Source: Paracoccaceae bacterium (GTDB taxonomy: Bacteria; Pseudomonadota; Alphaproteobacteria; Rhodobacterales; Rhodobacteraceae). Taken from it: 64,000 bases of DNA. A program made the position numbers and the translations under genes. How positions within the stretch are numbered: position 1 is the first letter of the stretch; every line of letters starts with the position of its first letter. Location: positions 332,611-396,610 of the forward strand of contig JAMWZC010000003.1 in NCBI GenBank assembly GCA_024304985.1, in the 5' to 3' direction. The notes under the pieces are model-generated. The model was not told the origin of the DNA, did not search any database, and saw nothing but the letters and a program-made list of their open reading frames with translations. Positions 47,166 to 56,285 of this stretch are shown in pieces.

Positions 47166-48023
47166 ATGCGATTGAAGATCAGCCACGTCACCACCTACAC
47201 CTATGACAGCCCCGATCACTATGCGCTGTTGCAACTGCGCATGACGCCGCGCAGCGGGCATGGGCAAAAGGTGCTGGACTGGACCACCAGCGTCACCGGC
47301 GGCACCAAGGAGCTGTCCTTTCTGGACCAATATGCCAATCAGGTCGACCTGCTTCTGGTCAACCGCGACGCCACCACCGTGGAAATCCGCAGCGAAGGCA
47401 CGGTCGAGGTCGAAGACCGCGCCGGCGTCATCGGCCCCAATAACGGGCTGGCCCCGGTCTGGCTGTTCACCTCCTCCACTCCCGCCACCGCCCCCGGCCC
47501 GCACTTGCGCAAACTGGCGACACAGGCCCGCAGGCTGGAGGCCGAGAACGATCTGGACCGGATGCACCGCCTCTCCGCGCTGATCCTGCAAACCGTGCCA
47601 TGGGTCACCGGACGCACGGATTCCTCCACCACCGCCGAAGCCGCACTCGAAGCCTGTGAGGGCGTCTGTCAGGACCACGCCCATATCATGATCGCCGTGG
47701 CGCGGCTTCTGGGCTATCCGGCCCGCTACGTCTCGGGCTACCTGATGATGGAGGGGCAGGTTCAGCAGGACGCCAGCCACGCATGGTGCGAGATCTGCCT
47801 CGATCCCCTGGGCTGGGTCGGCTTCGACGTGTCCAACGGCCTCTCGCCGGATGATCGCTATGTGCGCGTGGCGCTGGGGCTGGACTATGCCGATGCCGCC
47901 CCCGTGCATGGTCACCGCATGGGCAGCGGCATGGAATCGATGAATGTCCACTTGCAAGTGGCGCAGCAGCCTGATCAAACACAAGGCCAATCGGGCCAGG
48001 CCCAGCAGCAAACCTCCTCCTGA
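47166..48023 (+). CDS. Transglutaminase-like protease (Anbu cluster)
   Basis: The 285-residue protein has an N-terminal bacterial transglutaminase-associated beta domain (LKISHVTTYTYDSP) and a transglutaminase-like core with Cys168 (EGVCQDHAH), His (ASHAWCEI) and Asp (WVGFDVSNG). Such proteins may act as amide-bond hydrolases or transferases. The last ~25 residues are Gln-rich and probably disordered. It is the third gene in the Anbu run. Confidence 0.9.
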   Translation: MRLKISHVTTYTYDSPDHYALLQLRMTPRSGHGQKVLDWTTSVTGGTKELSFLDQYANQVDLLLVNRDATTVEIRSEGTVEVEDRAGVIGPNNGLAPVWLFTSSTPATAPGPHLRKLATQARRLEAENDLDRMHRLSALILQTVPWVTGRTDSSTTAEAALEACEGVCQDHAHIMIAVARLLGYPARYVSGYLMMEGQVQQDASHAWCEICLDPLGWVGFDVSNGLSPDDRYVRVALGLDYADAAPVHGHRMGSGMESMNVHLQVAQQPDQTQGQSGQAQQQTSS

Positions 48024-48052
48024 AGCGCGCGCGCTATTTTCGGATAAGTTCC

Positions 48053-48793
48053 ATGACCTACTGTGTCGGTTTCACCCTTGATCGGGGTATCGTCTTCATC
48101 TCGGACACCCGCACCAATTCGGGCGTCGACAATATCTCGACATTCCGCAAGATGACGATCTGGGAAGACCCCGGCGACCGCTGCATCACTCTTCTGGCGG
48201 CGGGCAATCTGGCCACGACGCAGGCCGTCGTCAGCCTGCTGGAAGAACGCTCCAAAAGCCCGCAGGACCGCGCGCCCAGCATCATGGCCGCCGACAGCAT
48301 GTTTCAGGTCGCCACCCTGATCGGCAGCACCCTGCGCGAGGTGATCTCGACCCATGCCATGACCGGCCAGCGCGCCGATGCGACCTTCAACGCCACGCTG
48401 CTGCTCGGCGGTCAGGTCAAGGGCGGACAGCAGCGCCTGTTCCTGATCTACCCTGAGGGGAACTTTATCGAGGCCAGCAGTGACACGCCGTTCTTCCAGA
48501 TCGGCGAGACGAAATACGGTCGCCCCATCCTGTTGCGCGCCTATGATCCTGACATGACCTTTGAAGAGGCGGTGAAACTCCTGCTCGTTTCCTTCGACAG
48601 CACGATCAAGGCGAACCTCTCGGTCAGCCCGCCGCTGGATATCCATATCTACGAAAAAGGCAGCCTCCGCCAAGGCCGCACGCTGCGCGTCGAAGCCGAC
48701 GATCCCTATTTTCAAGAGATTTCAAGCGGCTGGGGCGTCGCCCTGCGCGAGGCGTTTTCCAAACTCCCCGCCTTCCACTTCGCGCCTGAGTGA
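48053..48793 (+). CDS. Anbu, proteasome beta-subunit-like protease
   Basis: The 246-residue Ntn-hydrolase begins MTYCVGFTLDRGIVFISDTRT (in part). Thr2 would be the catalytic nucleophile after Met removal, and ISDTRTNSGVDN is the Anbu signature. Anbu forms self-assembled rings distinct from HslV and the 20S core. It is the final gene of the four-gene cluster. No partner AAA+ unfoldase is encoded nearby, in keeping with other Anbu clusters. Confidence 0.92.
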   Translation: MTYCVGFTLDRGIVFISDTRTNSGVDNISTFRKMTIWEDPGDRCITLLAAGNLATTQAVVSLLEERSKSPQDRAPSIMAADSMFQVATLIGSTLREVISTHAMTGQRADATFNATLLLGGQVKGGQQRLFLIYPEGNFIEASSDTPFFQIGETKYGRPILLRAYDPDMTFEEAVKLLLVSFDSTIKANLSVSPPLDIHIYEKGSLRQGRTLRVEADDPYFQEISSGWGVALREAFSKLPAFHFAPE

Positions 48794-48843
48794 CAGGCCA
48801 AACCCAGCCCCGCCAAGACCCCAAGCCCTGACGCGGCACCCGC

Positions 48844-48864
48844 TTCATCTTGCCCCAAATACTC
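48844..48864 (+). repeat. Short dispersed intergenic element, copy 3
   Basis: The gap between the Anbu gene and the RidA gene contains TTCATCTTGCCCCAAATACT on the plus strand, matching the elements at 2742 and 57457. The following ~95 bp are A+T-rich and hold no gene. Confidence 0.55.
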
Positions 48865-48960
48865 GTCAACAGGGGCATCAGGCGCAAACAGCGCTTATAT
48901 TATCCTGTCCATAACGCCACAAAAAATCCGAAAAATACCGCTAGAGTTGTGATTACTCCA

Positions 48961-49377
48961 TCACGGCCCGACAGACCCCGGATGCCGGATCACCGCCGTC
49001 GCCTCGATCTCGACCAAGGCCTCATCCTCGACCAGACCGGCCACCACGACCATAGTCATGGCCGGGAAATTGCGCCCCAGCACCCGGCGATAGGCTTGGC
49101 CCACCTCGGCTTGCCGCGCCAGATACTCCTTCTTGTCGACCACATACCATGTCAGCCGCACCAGATCCGCCGCACTGCCTCCGGCGGCCTCCACCACCGC
49201 CATGATGTTGCGCAGGGCCTGTTCCATCTGGCCGATGAAATCATGCGTGCGAAAGACTTGATCCGCATCCCAGCCGATCTGCCCGCCCACATACAATGTG
49301 CCATCCGCGGTCAGCACCCCGTTGGCATAGCCCTTCGCCGCGGCCCAGCCTGCGGGCTGAATGATCCGATGTGCCAT
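48961..49377 (-). CDS. RidA family (enamine/imine deaminase-like) protein
   Basis: The 138-residue protein has the RidA/YjgF fold: GTLYVGGQIGWDAD, ALRNIMAVVEAAGGSAADLV (in part), and the C-terminal VEIEATAVIRHPG. RidA proteins hydrolyse reactive enamines or imines to ketones and ammonia. The last gene of the anthranilate-type operon, it may remove the ring-derived amino group after reduction. ATG 49377 overlaps the thioesterase stop (TGATG) and has an AGGA site; the upstream frame is a shadow. Confidence 0.88.
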   Translation of the reverse strand: MAHRIIQPAGWAAAKGYANGVLTADGTLYVGGQIGWDADQVFRTHDFIGQMEQALRNIMAVVEAAGGSAADLVRLTWYVVDKKEYLARQAEVGQAYRRVLGRNFPAMTMVVVAGLVEDEALVEIEATAVIRHPGSVGP

Positions 49378-49784
49378 CACTCTTTTCCTTTTACCTGAAA
49401 TTCCAATGCCTTGCGCAATGCGCCAGACCACGGGACAGATCGCCCGTCTGGCCCGACATGGACCAATGTCGATGACGCCGTCAGACGCAGTTCCGCGCCG
49501 CACCGCGCCGCGAAAGCCAGATCCAGACTGCTCCGCCCCAGCCTTGTGCAGACCAGCGTGATGTCAAGCCAATCGCCCAGACGGCTCGGCGCGTTGAACA
49601 CCGTGTCGATCCGCGCCGTCGGCACGGCATGCCCCTGATGCAGCGCCTCAAAGGGGCAACCCAGCACCTCGTCGAAAAAGCATTCGACCGTGTCGTTCAG
49701 CATCTCGAAATAGCGCGGATAGAAAACGATCCGCGCCGGATCGCAATCCTTGAACATGACCTTGCGGCGATGAACATAGGCCAT
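49377..49784 (-). CDS. Acyl-CoA thioesterase, 4-hydroxybenzoyl-CoA thioesterase-like
   Basis: The 135-residue hot-dog protein has FKDCDPARIVFYPRYFEMLND, where the Asp (DCDPARIVFYPRYF) is the catalytic acid in the 4HBT type. This small thioesterase may recover CoA from stalled aromatic CoA intermediates. Thioesterases are known companions of CoA-dependent anthranilate and benzoate pathways. It lies 3 bp after the LivF-like stop. Confidence 0.88.
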   Translation of the reverse strand: MAYVHRRKVMFKDCDPARIVFYPRYFEMLNDTVECFFDEVLGCPFEALHQGHAVPTARIDTVFNAPSRLGDWLDITLVCTRLGRSSLDLAFAARCGAELRLTASSTLVHVGPDGRSVPWSGALRKALEFQVKGKE

Positions 49785-49787
49785 GCC

Positions 49788-50477
49788 TCAGACCCCCAGA
49801 TAGCGGTTGGCCAGATCGGCCGTCAGATCGGCCGGCCGCCCGGTCCAGACCGATTGCCCCCGCTCGATGATGACGGCGCGATCCGCAATCTTGTTCAACT
49901 CTCTCAAGGCCTTGTCGACCACAACTATCGCAAGTCCACTGTCGCGTTTCAGCGTGGCGATGGCCGCCCAGATCTCCTGCCGCACCACCGGCGCCAGCCC
50001 CTCTGTCGCCTCGTCCAGCAGCAACAGACGCGGATTCGTCATCAGCGCCCGCGCAATCGCCAGCATCTGCTGCTCGCCCCCTGACAGCGACGCCGCCCGC
50101 TGATCGCGCCGCTCCTCCAGCCGCGGAAACAGCTGCGCCACGCGGGCCAGATCCCAATGCCCCGGCCGCGCACTGGCGATGAGGTTCTCCTCCACCGTCA
50201 GTGGCGCGAAACAACGCCGCCCCTCCGGCACCAGCCCCAGACCCAACCGCGCCGCCCGAAAGGACTGCAACCGCAGCAGGTCATGCCCGTCAAACGTCAC
50301 CGTCCCGCCCATCGCAGGCACCATCCGGCAAATCGCGTGGATCGTCGTCGTCTTGCCCATCCCGTTGCGCCCCATCAGCGCCACGACCTCGCCCTCGGCC
50401 ACGCTCAGACTGACCCCGAACAACGCCTGCGAGGACCCGTACTGCACCGCCAGATGATCCACCGATAACAGCGTCAT
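49788..50477 (-). CDS. Branched-chain-type ABC transporter ATPase (LivF-like)
   Basis: The 229-residue protein has Walker A MGRNGMGKTT, signature LSGGEQQMLAIARAL and Walker B LLLLDEATEGLAP, typical of LivF. It overlaps the LivG-like gene (ATGA). Liv-type transporters in aromatic operons usually import the aromatic acid rather than leucine; here 2-aminobenzoate is the likely ligand. Confidence 0.93.
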   Translation of the reverse strand: MTLLSVDHLAVQYGSSQALFGVSLSVAEGEVVALMGRNGMGKTTTIHAICRMVPAMGGTVTFDGHDLLRLQSFRAARLGLGLVPEGRRCFAPLTVEENLIASARPGHWDLARVAQLFPRLEERRDQRAASLSGGEQQMLAIARALMTNPRLLLLDEATEGLAPVVRQEIWAAIATLKRDSGLAIVVVDKALRELNKIADRAVIIERGQSVWTGRPADLTADLANRYLGV

Positions 50478-51229
50478 GCCGCGTCCTCCTCACCCAGATA
50501 GGCGCGCCGCACCTCCGGGTTCGTCCTGATCTCCGCCGCCGTGCCCGTGGCGATGATCTGGCCATAGACCAGCACCGAAATCCGGTCGGCCAGCGCAAAG
50601 ACCGCATCCATGTCATGCTCGACCAGAAGGATCGGCGCTTGCGCGCGCAGCCCGTCCAGAAACCCCGTCAGGCGTTTCGACCCGCCCGCGCCCAAGCCCG
50701 CCATCGGCTCGTCCATCAGGAACGCCCGCGGCTTCAACGTCAGGGCCACCGCCACCTCCAGCTGCCGCCGCTGCCCATGGGACAGTTCCGCCGTGCGCGT
50801 GGCCGCGTGATCCTGCAACCCCACCCGCTCCAGCGCCTCGCGCGCACGCTCCACCAGCGCGGAGTCCTTCATCACGGGCCGGAAAAACCGCATCACATCG
50901 CCCCGCGCACCCAAGGCCCCCAGCACCGCGTTCTGCAACACCGTGAACTCCATCGCCAAGGCCGAGATCTGGAACGTCCGCCCCAGCCCCAGCCTTGCCC
51001 GCGCCACCGTATCCAGCGCCGTCACGTCCTGCCCCAGAAAATGCACCGTCCCGCTGTCGGGTTTCATATTGCCCGCGATCTGCTTGATCAGCGTGGATTT
51101 TCCCGCGCCATTCGGCCCGATCAGCGCGTGAATCTCGCCCGGCCTCAGGTCAAGGCTGACATCGCTCGACGCCTTCAACGCGCCAAAGGATTTGCTGATC
51201 CCGCGCGTCTGCAACAAGGGCTCAACCAT
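50474..51229 (-). CDS. Branched-chain-type ABC transporter ATPase (LivG-like)
   Basis: The 251-residue protein has Walker A IGPNGAGKST, the LSHGQRRQLEVAVAL signature (LivG-type H in the signature), and DEPMAGLG. It dimerises with the LivF-like protein. It overlaps the LivM-like stop by 8 bp. Confidence 0.93.
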   Translation of the reverse strand: MVEPLLQTRGISKSFGALKASSDVSLDLRPGEIHALIGPNGAGKSTLIKQIAGNMKPDSGTVHFLGQDVTALDTVARARLGLGRTFQISALAMEFTVLQNAVLGALGARGDVMRFFRPVMKDSALVERAREALERVGLQDHAATRTAELSHGQRRQLEVAVALTLKPRAFLMDEPMAGLGAGGSKRLTGFLDGLRAQAPILLVEHDMDAVFALADRISVLVYGQIIATGTAAEIRTNPEVRRAYLGEEDAA

Positions 51230-52205
51230 GCGCCACCTCCCGCCCGGCCAATGTGCCGATCAACCCGCCCCGCGCGAACAGCACCACGGCCAGCAGCAAC
51301 AGACCAAGGAAAATCTGCCAATAGTCGCTGACCCCGCCCAGAAGATGCTCCAGCAGAATATAGAGCGCGGCCCCAACCACAGGACCGTAAAGCCGCCCCA
51401 CCCCGCCAAGGATCACGAAAATCATGATCTCGCCACTGGTGTGCCAACTGAACATCGTGGGGCTGATGAACCGGTTCAGATCCGCGAACATCGCCCCCGC
51501 CAATCCGGTGATCGCCCCCGAGATCACGAACGCCACCAGCCGCAGCCGGAAAGGCGCGATCCCCACAGTTTCCACCCGGTCCGCATTCTGCCGCGCCGCC
51601 GTCAGCGCCAGCCCAAAAGACGACCGCGCCAGCCGTGCCGAAAACCACAGCGCCAGCCCCAGCACCACATAGGACAGGATCAGGAACTGCACCGGCACCA
51701 GCGTGTTCAGCCCCGGAAAACTGTTGCGCACATAGATCGACAGCCCATCCTCGCCGCCATAGGCCGGCCAACCGATGGTGAAATAGTAAAGCATCTGCCC
51801 GAAGGCCAAGGTGATCATGATGAAATACACGCCCGAGGTCCGCAGGCTCAGCACCCCGATCAGCAGCGCGGCAAGGGCGGAACTCACCATGGCAACCAGC
51901 CAGATCACCGGCATGGATTTCGTGCCCTCGATCAGGATCGGCCATTCCGCAATCGGATCAAAGACCTGCGCATGGCTGGCCAGAATACCCATCGCATAGC
52001 CGCCGATCCCGAAAAACGCCGCATGGCCGAAACTGACCAGCCCGCCCAAACCCAGCGCGATGTTCAGCCCCACCCCGGCCAGCGCCAGAATGGCCACCTT
52101 GGTGCACAGCGTCAGGATATAGGCCTGCCCCGTGGACCATGCCCAGAACGGCACCAGCACCAGCAGGAATGTCAGGGCCGCGTTGATATATGTCTCACGC
52201 GTCAT
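51222..52205 (-). CDS. Branched-chain-type ABC transporter permease (LivM-like)
   Basis: The 327-residue protein has about eight to ten hydrophobic segments and LivM motifs (GLGGLVSFGHAAFFGIGGY, then RLVAFVISGAITGLAGAMFA, in part). ATG 52205 is used because the upstream frame overlaps the LivH stop; the gap to LivH is one base. Confidence 0.92.
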   Translation of the reverse strand: MTRETYINAALTFLLVLVPFWAWSTGQAYILTLCTKVAILALAGVGLNIALGLGGLVSFGHAAFFGIGGYAMGILASHAQVFDPIAEWPILIEGTKSMPVIWLVAMVSSALAALLIGVLSLRTSGVYFIMITLAFGQMLYYFTIGWPAYGGEDGLSIYVRNSFPGLNTLVPVQFLILSYVVLGLALWFSARLARSSFGLALTAARQNADRVETVGIAPFRLRLVAFVISGAITGLAGAMFADLNRFISPTMFSWHTSGEIMIFVILGGVGRLYGPVVGAALYILLEHLLGGVSDYWQIFLGLLLLAVVLFARGGLIGTLAGREVAHG

Positions 52206-52206
52206 C

Positions 52207-53124
52207 TCAGGCGCTCCCGTACAGGCCCGACGGGCGGACAATCAGCACGACCGCCATCAGGATATAGATCAGCATCGACCCCAGCGAGGCACCGATCGTG
52301 GTCGCCGCCGACGGGTCCATGAACAGCGCGAAGAACCGCGGCAACAGCACACCGCCCATCGTATCGGTCAGTCCCACCAGCAACGCGCCCACCAGCGCGC
52401 CCTTGATCGACCCGATCCCGCCAATGACGATCACCACGAAGGCCAGGATCAGCACAGGCTCGCCCATACCAACCTGCACCGACTGGATTGCCCCCACCAG
52501 CGCCCCCGCCAGTCCGGCCAGCGCCGCGCCCAGCGCAAAGACCAGCGTGTAAAGCCTTGATATGTCGATACCCAGCGCCGCGATCATCTCGCGATCAGCC
52601 TCGCCTGCGCGGATCTGGATGCCGATGCGGGTGCGCGCGATCAGCGCGAAAAGCCCCCCGGCCACCACCAGCCCGGCCACGATGATGGCAAGACGATAAA
52701 GCGGATACTGGATGCCTCCCGGCAGCGTGACCGGCCCCGACAGATAGCTTGGCACATCCAGATACAGCGGGAACGACCCGAACACCCAGCGCGTGCCTTC
52801 CGACAGGATCAGGATCAGCGCAAAGGTCGCCAGCACCTGATCCAGATGGTCGCGCTTGTAAAGCCGCCGGATCACCGTCAACTCGATCAGCGCCCCCGCC
52901 GCCGCCGCAGCAGCAAGGCTGGCCATCAGCGCCAGTACAAACGATCCCGTCAGCCCCGCCACCCAAGCCGCGGCAAAGGCGCCGATCATGTAAAGCGATC
53001 CATGCGCCAGATTGATCAGGCCCATCACGCCGAACACCAGCGTCAGGCCCGCCGCCATCAGGAACAGCATGATCCCGAATTGCAGCCCGTTGAGCATCTG
53101 TTCAGCGAAAAGCAGAAACGTCAT
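52207..53124 (-). CDS. Branched-chain-type ABC transporter permease (LivH-like)
   Basis: The 305-residue protein has the LivH pattern: VFGVMGLINLAHGSLYMIGA (in part), LIELTVIRRLYKRD and GIGSIKGALVGALLVG. It pairs with the LivM-like protein. It begins 107 bp after the binding-protein stop. Confidence 0.92.
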   Translation of the reverse strand: MTFLLFAEQMLNGLQFGIMLFLMAAGLTLVFGVMGLINLAHGSLYMIGAFAAAWVAGLTGSFVLALMASLAAAAAAGALIELTVIRRLYKRDHLDQVLATFALILILSEGTRWVFGSFPLYLDVPSYLSGPVTLPGGIQYPLYRLAIIVAGLVVAGGLFALIARTRIGIQIRAGEADREMIAALGIDISRLYTLVFALGAALAGLAGALVGAIQSVQVGMGEPVLILAFVVIVIGGIGSIKGALVGALLVGLTDTMGGVLLPRFFALFMDPSAATTIGASLGSMLIYILMAVVLIVRPSGLYGSA

Positions 53125-53231
53125 GAGGTCCGTCCGCTTGGGTTGAGAAAAGAAACCCCGCGCGCGCAGGACGCGCGGGATGGATCAGACTGCGGGGTTC
53201 CGGCCCTTGCGGACCGGAACCGTCTCACTGA

Positions 53232-54374
53232 TTACATCTTGCACTCGGCCGCATAGGCATCGACATGATCTTCCAAGGCAGTGCCGATGATCTTGTTCGT
53301 AAAGACATCGCCCTCCTGAATGACCTCACGGACATAGATGTCCTGAATCGGGTGGTTGTTGTTCCCGAACTTGAAGTCGCCCCGCGTGCTGGCAAAATCG
53401 GCCTCTTTCAGCGCAGCGCGGAACGCCTCCTTGTCCGAGATATCGGCCTTGCCCATGGCCGACAGCAGCAGGTTCGCCGTGTCATACCCCTGCGACGCAT
53501 AAAGCGAGGGCAGACGTCCGTATTCCTCCTGAAAGGCCGCGACGAAGGTCTTGTTCGCCTCGTTGTCCAGATCCTTGCCCCATTGCGAGGTGTTCACCAC
53601 ACCCAGCGCCGCCGCACCCACGGCCTGCAAGATGCCTTGGTCAAAGCTGAACGCCGGTCCCACCACGGGCAGGCCCACGCCGCTGTCGGCATATTGCTTC
53701 ATGAAGGAAATCCCCATCCCGCCCGGCAGGAAGAAGAACACCGAATCCGCCCCCGAAGCGCGGATCTGCGCGATCTCGGCCGCGTAATCGGTCTGACCCA
53801 GCGTGGTATAGACCTCACCCGCCAGCTCGCCCTTGTAGAAGCGCTTGAACCCCGTCAGCGCATCGGTCCCCGCCGGATAGTTGGGTGCAAGGATGAACGT
53901 CTTGCCATAGCCCGCATTGCTGGCATAAGCCCCCGCCGCTTCATGCAGGTTGTCATTCTGCCACGCCACGTTGAAATAGTTGGGATGGCACCCCGCCCCC
54001 GCCAGCGCGGACGGCCCCGCGTTCACCGACAGATAGATCTTGTCCTGCGCCACAGCCGACGGCACCACCGCCATGGCCAGGTTCGACCAGATGATGCCCG
54101 TCAGCACATCCACATTCTCGGCCTGGATCATCTTGTCGGCCAGCTGCACCGCCACTTCGGGCTTTTGCTGGTCATCCTCGATCACCACCTCGACAGCATC
54201 GCTGCCCGACAGTTTCAGCGCCAGCATGAAGCCGTCGCGCGCATCGATCCCAAGGCCCGCACCGCCGCCCGACAGCGTGGTGATCATGCCCACCTTCACC
54301 TTGCCATCGGCCATGGCCGCTCCCGCCGCCAGCATGGCCGTCGTCGCCAGCATCGCCAGTTTCATCAGTGTCAT
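53232..54374 (-). CDS. Branched-chain-type ABC transporter solute-binding protein (LivK-like)
   Basis: The 380-residue periplasmic protein has a Sec signal (MTLMKLAMLATTAMLAAGAAMA, in part) and the family motifs KVGMITTLSGGGAGLGIDARDG (in part) and FILAPNYPAGTDALTGFKRF. ATG 54374 has a GGAGGAAAG site. It likely binds the aromatic acid substrate of the operon; this is inferred from context only. Confidence 0.92.
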   Translation of the reverse strand: MTLMKLAMLATTAMLAAGAAMADGKVKVGMITTLSGGGAGLGIDARDGFMLALKLSGSDAVEVVIEDDQQKPEVAVQLADKMIQAENVDVLTGIIWSNLAMAVVPSAVAQDKIYLSVNAGPSALAGAGCHPNYFNVAWQNDNLHEAAGAYASNAGYGKTFILAPNYPAGTDALTGFKRFYKGELAGEVYTTLGQTDYAAEIAQIRASGADSVFFFLPGGMGISFMKQYADSGVGLPVVGPAFSFDQGILQAVGAAALGVVNTSQWGKDLDNEANKTFVAAFQEEYGRLPSLYASQGYDTANLLLSAMGKADISDKEAFRAALKEADFASTRGDFKFGNNNHPIQDIYVREVIQEGDVFTNKIIGTALEDHVDAYAAECKM

Positions 54375-54423
54375 CGTGTCTTTCCTCCGTGTTGACCCGT
54401 TCGGGCTTGTGATTTTCGGTCGT

Positions 54424-54660
54424 TCAGAACGCCTTGAACGTCGGTGTGGTCAGGGTGCGCTCCACCCCGTCGATATCCAGCAGGTGATCATTGATATACA
54501 AACCCACATCGTCACCTTCAGGAATATACAGCTTCATCAGAAGGTCAAACGCCCCCGATGTCGAGTAGAGCTCGGAATGGATCTCGCGCAGCACGATCTG
54601 TTCCGCCACCTTGTAGGTCATGCCGGGACGGCACCGGATCTGCACGAAAACACAGGTCAC
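54424..54660 (-). CDS. Stand-alone Lrp/AsnC ligand-binding (RAM) domain protein
   Basis: The 78-residue protein is a complete AsnC_trans_reg domain (MTCVFVQIRCRPGMTYKVAE ... VERTLTTPTF) with no DNA-binding HTH. Stand-alone RAM domains form octamers that bind small effectors. GTG 54660 overlaps the ligase stop (GTGA). In this operon it may sense or shuttle an amino acid-like pathway compound such as the anthranilate-derived amine. Confidence 0.85.
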   Translation of the reverse strand: MTCVFVQIRCRPGMTYKVAEQIVLREIHSELYSTSGAFDLLMKLYIPEGDDVGLYINDHLLDIDGVERTLTTPTFKAF

Positions 54661-56279
54661 GCCTGCCCCTCCTTCAACCGGAACCGCTGAATCTTGCCGC
54701 TTTCCGTCTTGGGCAGCGCCGCGCAGAACACGATCCGGCGCGGATACTTGTAGGGCGCGATCTGCGCCTTGACGTGATCCTGCAAGGCTTTCGCCGTCGC
54801 ATCCGACGCCTCTCCCCCCTCACGCAACACCACATGCGCCTGCACGATGGCCCCGCGCTCTTCGTCCGGCACACCGATCACCGCACATTCCGCCACATGC
54901 GGATGCGCCAGCAACGCCGCCTCGACCTCCGGCCCCGCGATATTGTAGCCGGACGAGATGATCATGTCGTCATTGCGCGCCGCGAAATGCAGATAGCCAT
55001 CCTCGTCCATGACAAAGGCATCCCCCGTCACGTTCCAGCCGCCCTGCACATATCCCGCCTGCCGGTCGTCCGCCAGATAACGGCACCCCGTCGGCCCCCG
55101 CACCGCCAGACGCCCCACCTGCCCGCGCGGCACCTCGGCCCCCTCCGCGTCGATCACTTTCGCCTCATAGCCCGTCACCGGCCTGCCGGTGCAGGCCGGG
55201 CGATGATCATCGAACCGGTTGGTGATGAAGATATGCAGCAACTCCGTCGCCCCGATCCCGTCCAGCATCGGCTTGCCGGTCTTGGCCATCCACTCCTCAT
55301 ACACGGGCGCAGGCAAGGTCTCTCCCGCCGACACCGCCGCCCGCAGGGATGACAGATCCGCGCCCTGCTCCATCGCCGCCAGCATGGCGCGATAGGCGGT
55401 CGGCGCCGTGAAACACACGGTCGCGCGGTATTTCTGGATGATCTCGATCATATGGGGGGGCGAGGCATTCTCCAACAACGTCGCCGCCGCCCCGAAGCGC
55501 AACGGAAACACCGCCAGACCGCCCAGCCCAAAGGTAAAGGCCAAGGGCGGCGAGCCGACAAAGACATCCTCCGGCACAACGCCAAGAACCTCCTTCGCAT
55601 AGCCATCCGCGATGATCATGAGATCGCGGTGAAAATGCATCGTCGCCTTGGGCGCGCCCGTGGTCCCGCTTGTGAACCCCAACAGCGCCACATCATCGCG
55701 CCCCGTCGGCACCGCGTCGAACTGCACGGGCTTCTCCAGCGCCAGCCGGTCCAGTTCCGCGTCATGGTTCGACGTGCCGTCAAAACCGACCACCCGCTTC
55801 AGAAACCCCGAAGACGCCGCACACCCCTCCATCTCCGCCATCAGCCGCGTGTCGCACAACGCATGGCTGATCTCGGCCTTGTCCACGATCTTGCTCAACT
55901 CGCCCGCGCGCAGCATCGGCATCGTGTTCACCACCACCGCCCCCGCCTTGGTCGCGGCCAGCCAGCAAGCCACCATCGCCGGGTTATTGGCCGACCGGAT
56001 CAGCACCCGGTTGCCCGGTTTCACCCCCAGATCATCCACCAGCGCATGCGCCAGACGGTTGGTCCAGTCGGCCAGTTCCTTGTAGGTCCGCCGCCGCCCG
56101 TTCCCGATCAGCGCCGTCCGGTCCCCGAACCCACGCGCCACCATCGCATCGGTCAACTCCACCCCGGCATTCAGCCGTTCGGGATAGTCAAAGCCGTCCA
56201 GCAGGAAATCGGGCCATTGGTCCGGGGGCGGCAGATTGTCCCGCGTGAAGGTATCGACATGCGCGCTTGGTCCCAGCAT
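54657..56279 (-). CDS. Aryl-CoA ligase, 2-aminobenzoate-CoA ligase-like
   Basis: The 540-residue AMP-forming ligase has LLGFTSGTTGAPKATMHFHRD (in part), the P-loop-like motif; then GIGATELLHIF and the C-terminal PYKYPRRIVFCAALPKTESGKIQR (in part) with its catalytic Lys. The N-terminal DGFDYPERLNAGVELTD resembles benzoate/2-aminobenzoate-CoA ligases. It activates the aromatic acid in the cytoplasm with ATP and CoA. The substrate is inferred from the monooxygenase/reductase in the same operon. Confidence 0.9.
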   Translation of the reverse strand: MLGPSAHVDTFTRDNLPPPDQWPDFLLDGFDYPERLNAGVELTDAMVARGFGDRTALIGNGRRRTYKELADWTNRLAHALVDDLGVKPGNRVLIRSANNPAMVACWLAATKAGAVVVNTMPMLRAGELSKIVDKAEISHALCDTRLMAEMEGCAASSGFLKRVVGFDGTSNHDAELDRLALEKPVQFDAVPTGRDDVALLGFTSGTTGAPKATMHFHRDLMIIADGYAKEVLGVVPEDVFVGSPPLAFTFGLGGLAVFPLRFGAAATLLENASPPHMIEIIQKYRATVCFTAPTAYRAMLAAMEQGADLSSLRAAVSAGETLPAPVYEEWMAKTGKPMLDGIGATELLHIFITNRFDDHRPACTGRPVTGYEAKVIDAEGAEVPRGQVGRLAVRGPTGCRYLADDRQAGYVQGGWNVTGDAFVMDEDGYLHFAARNDDMIISSGYNIAGPEVEAALLAHPHVAECAVIGVPDEERGAIVQAHVVLREGGEASDATAKALQDHVKAQIAPYKYPRRIVFCAALPKTESGKIQRFRLKEGQA

Positions 56280-56285
56280 CTCAAA

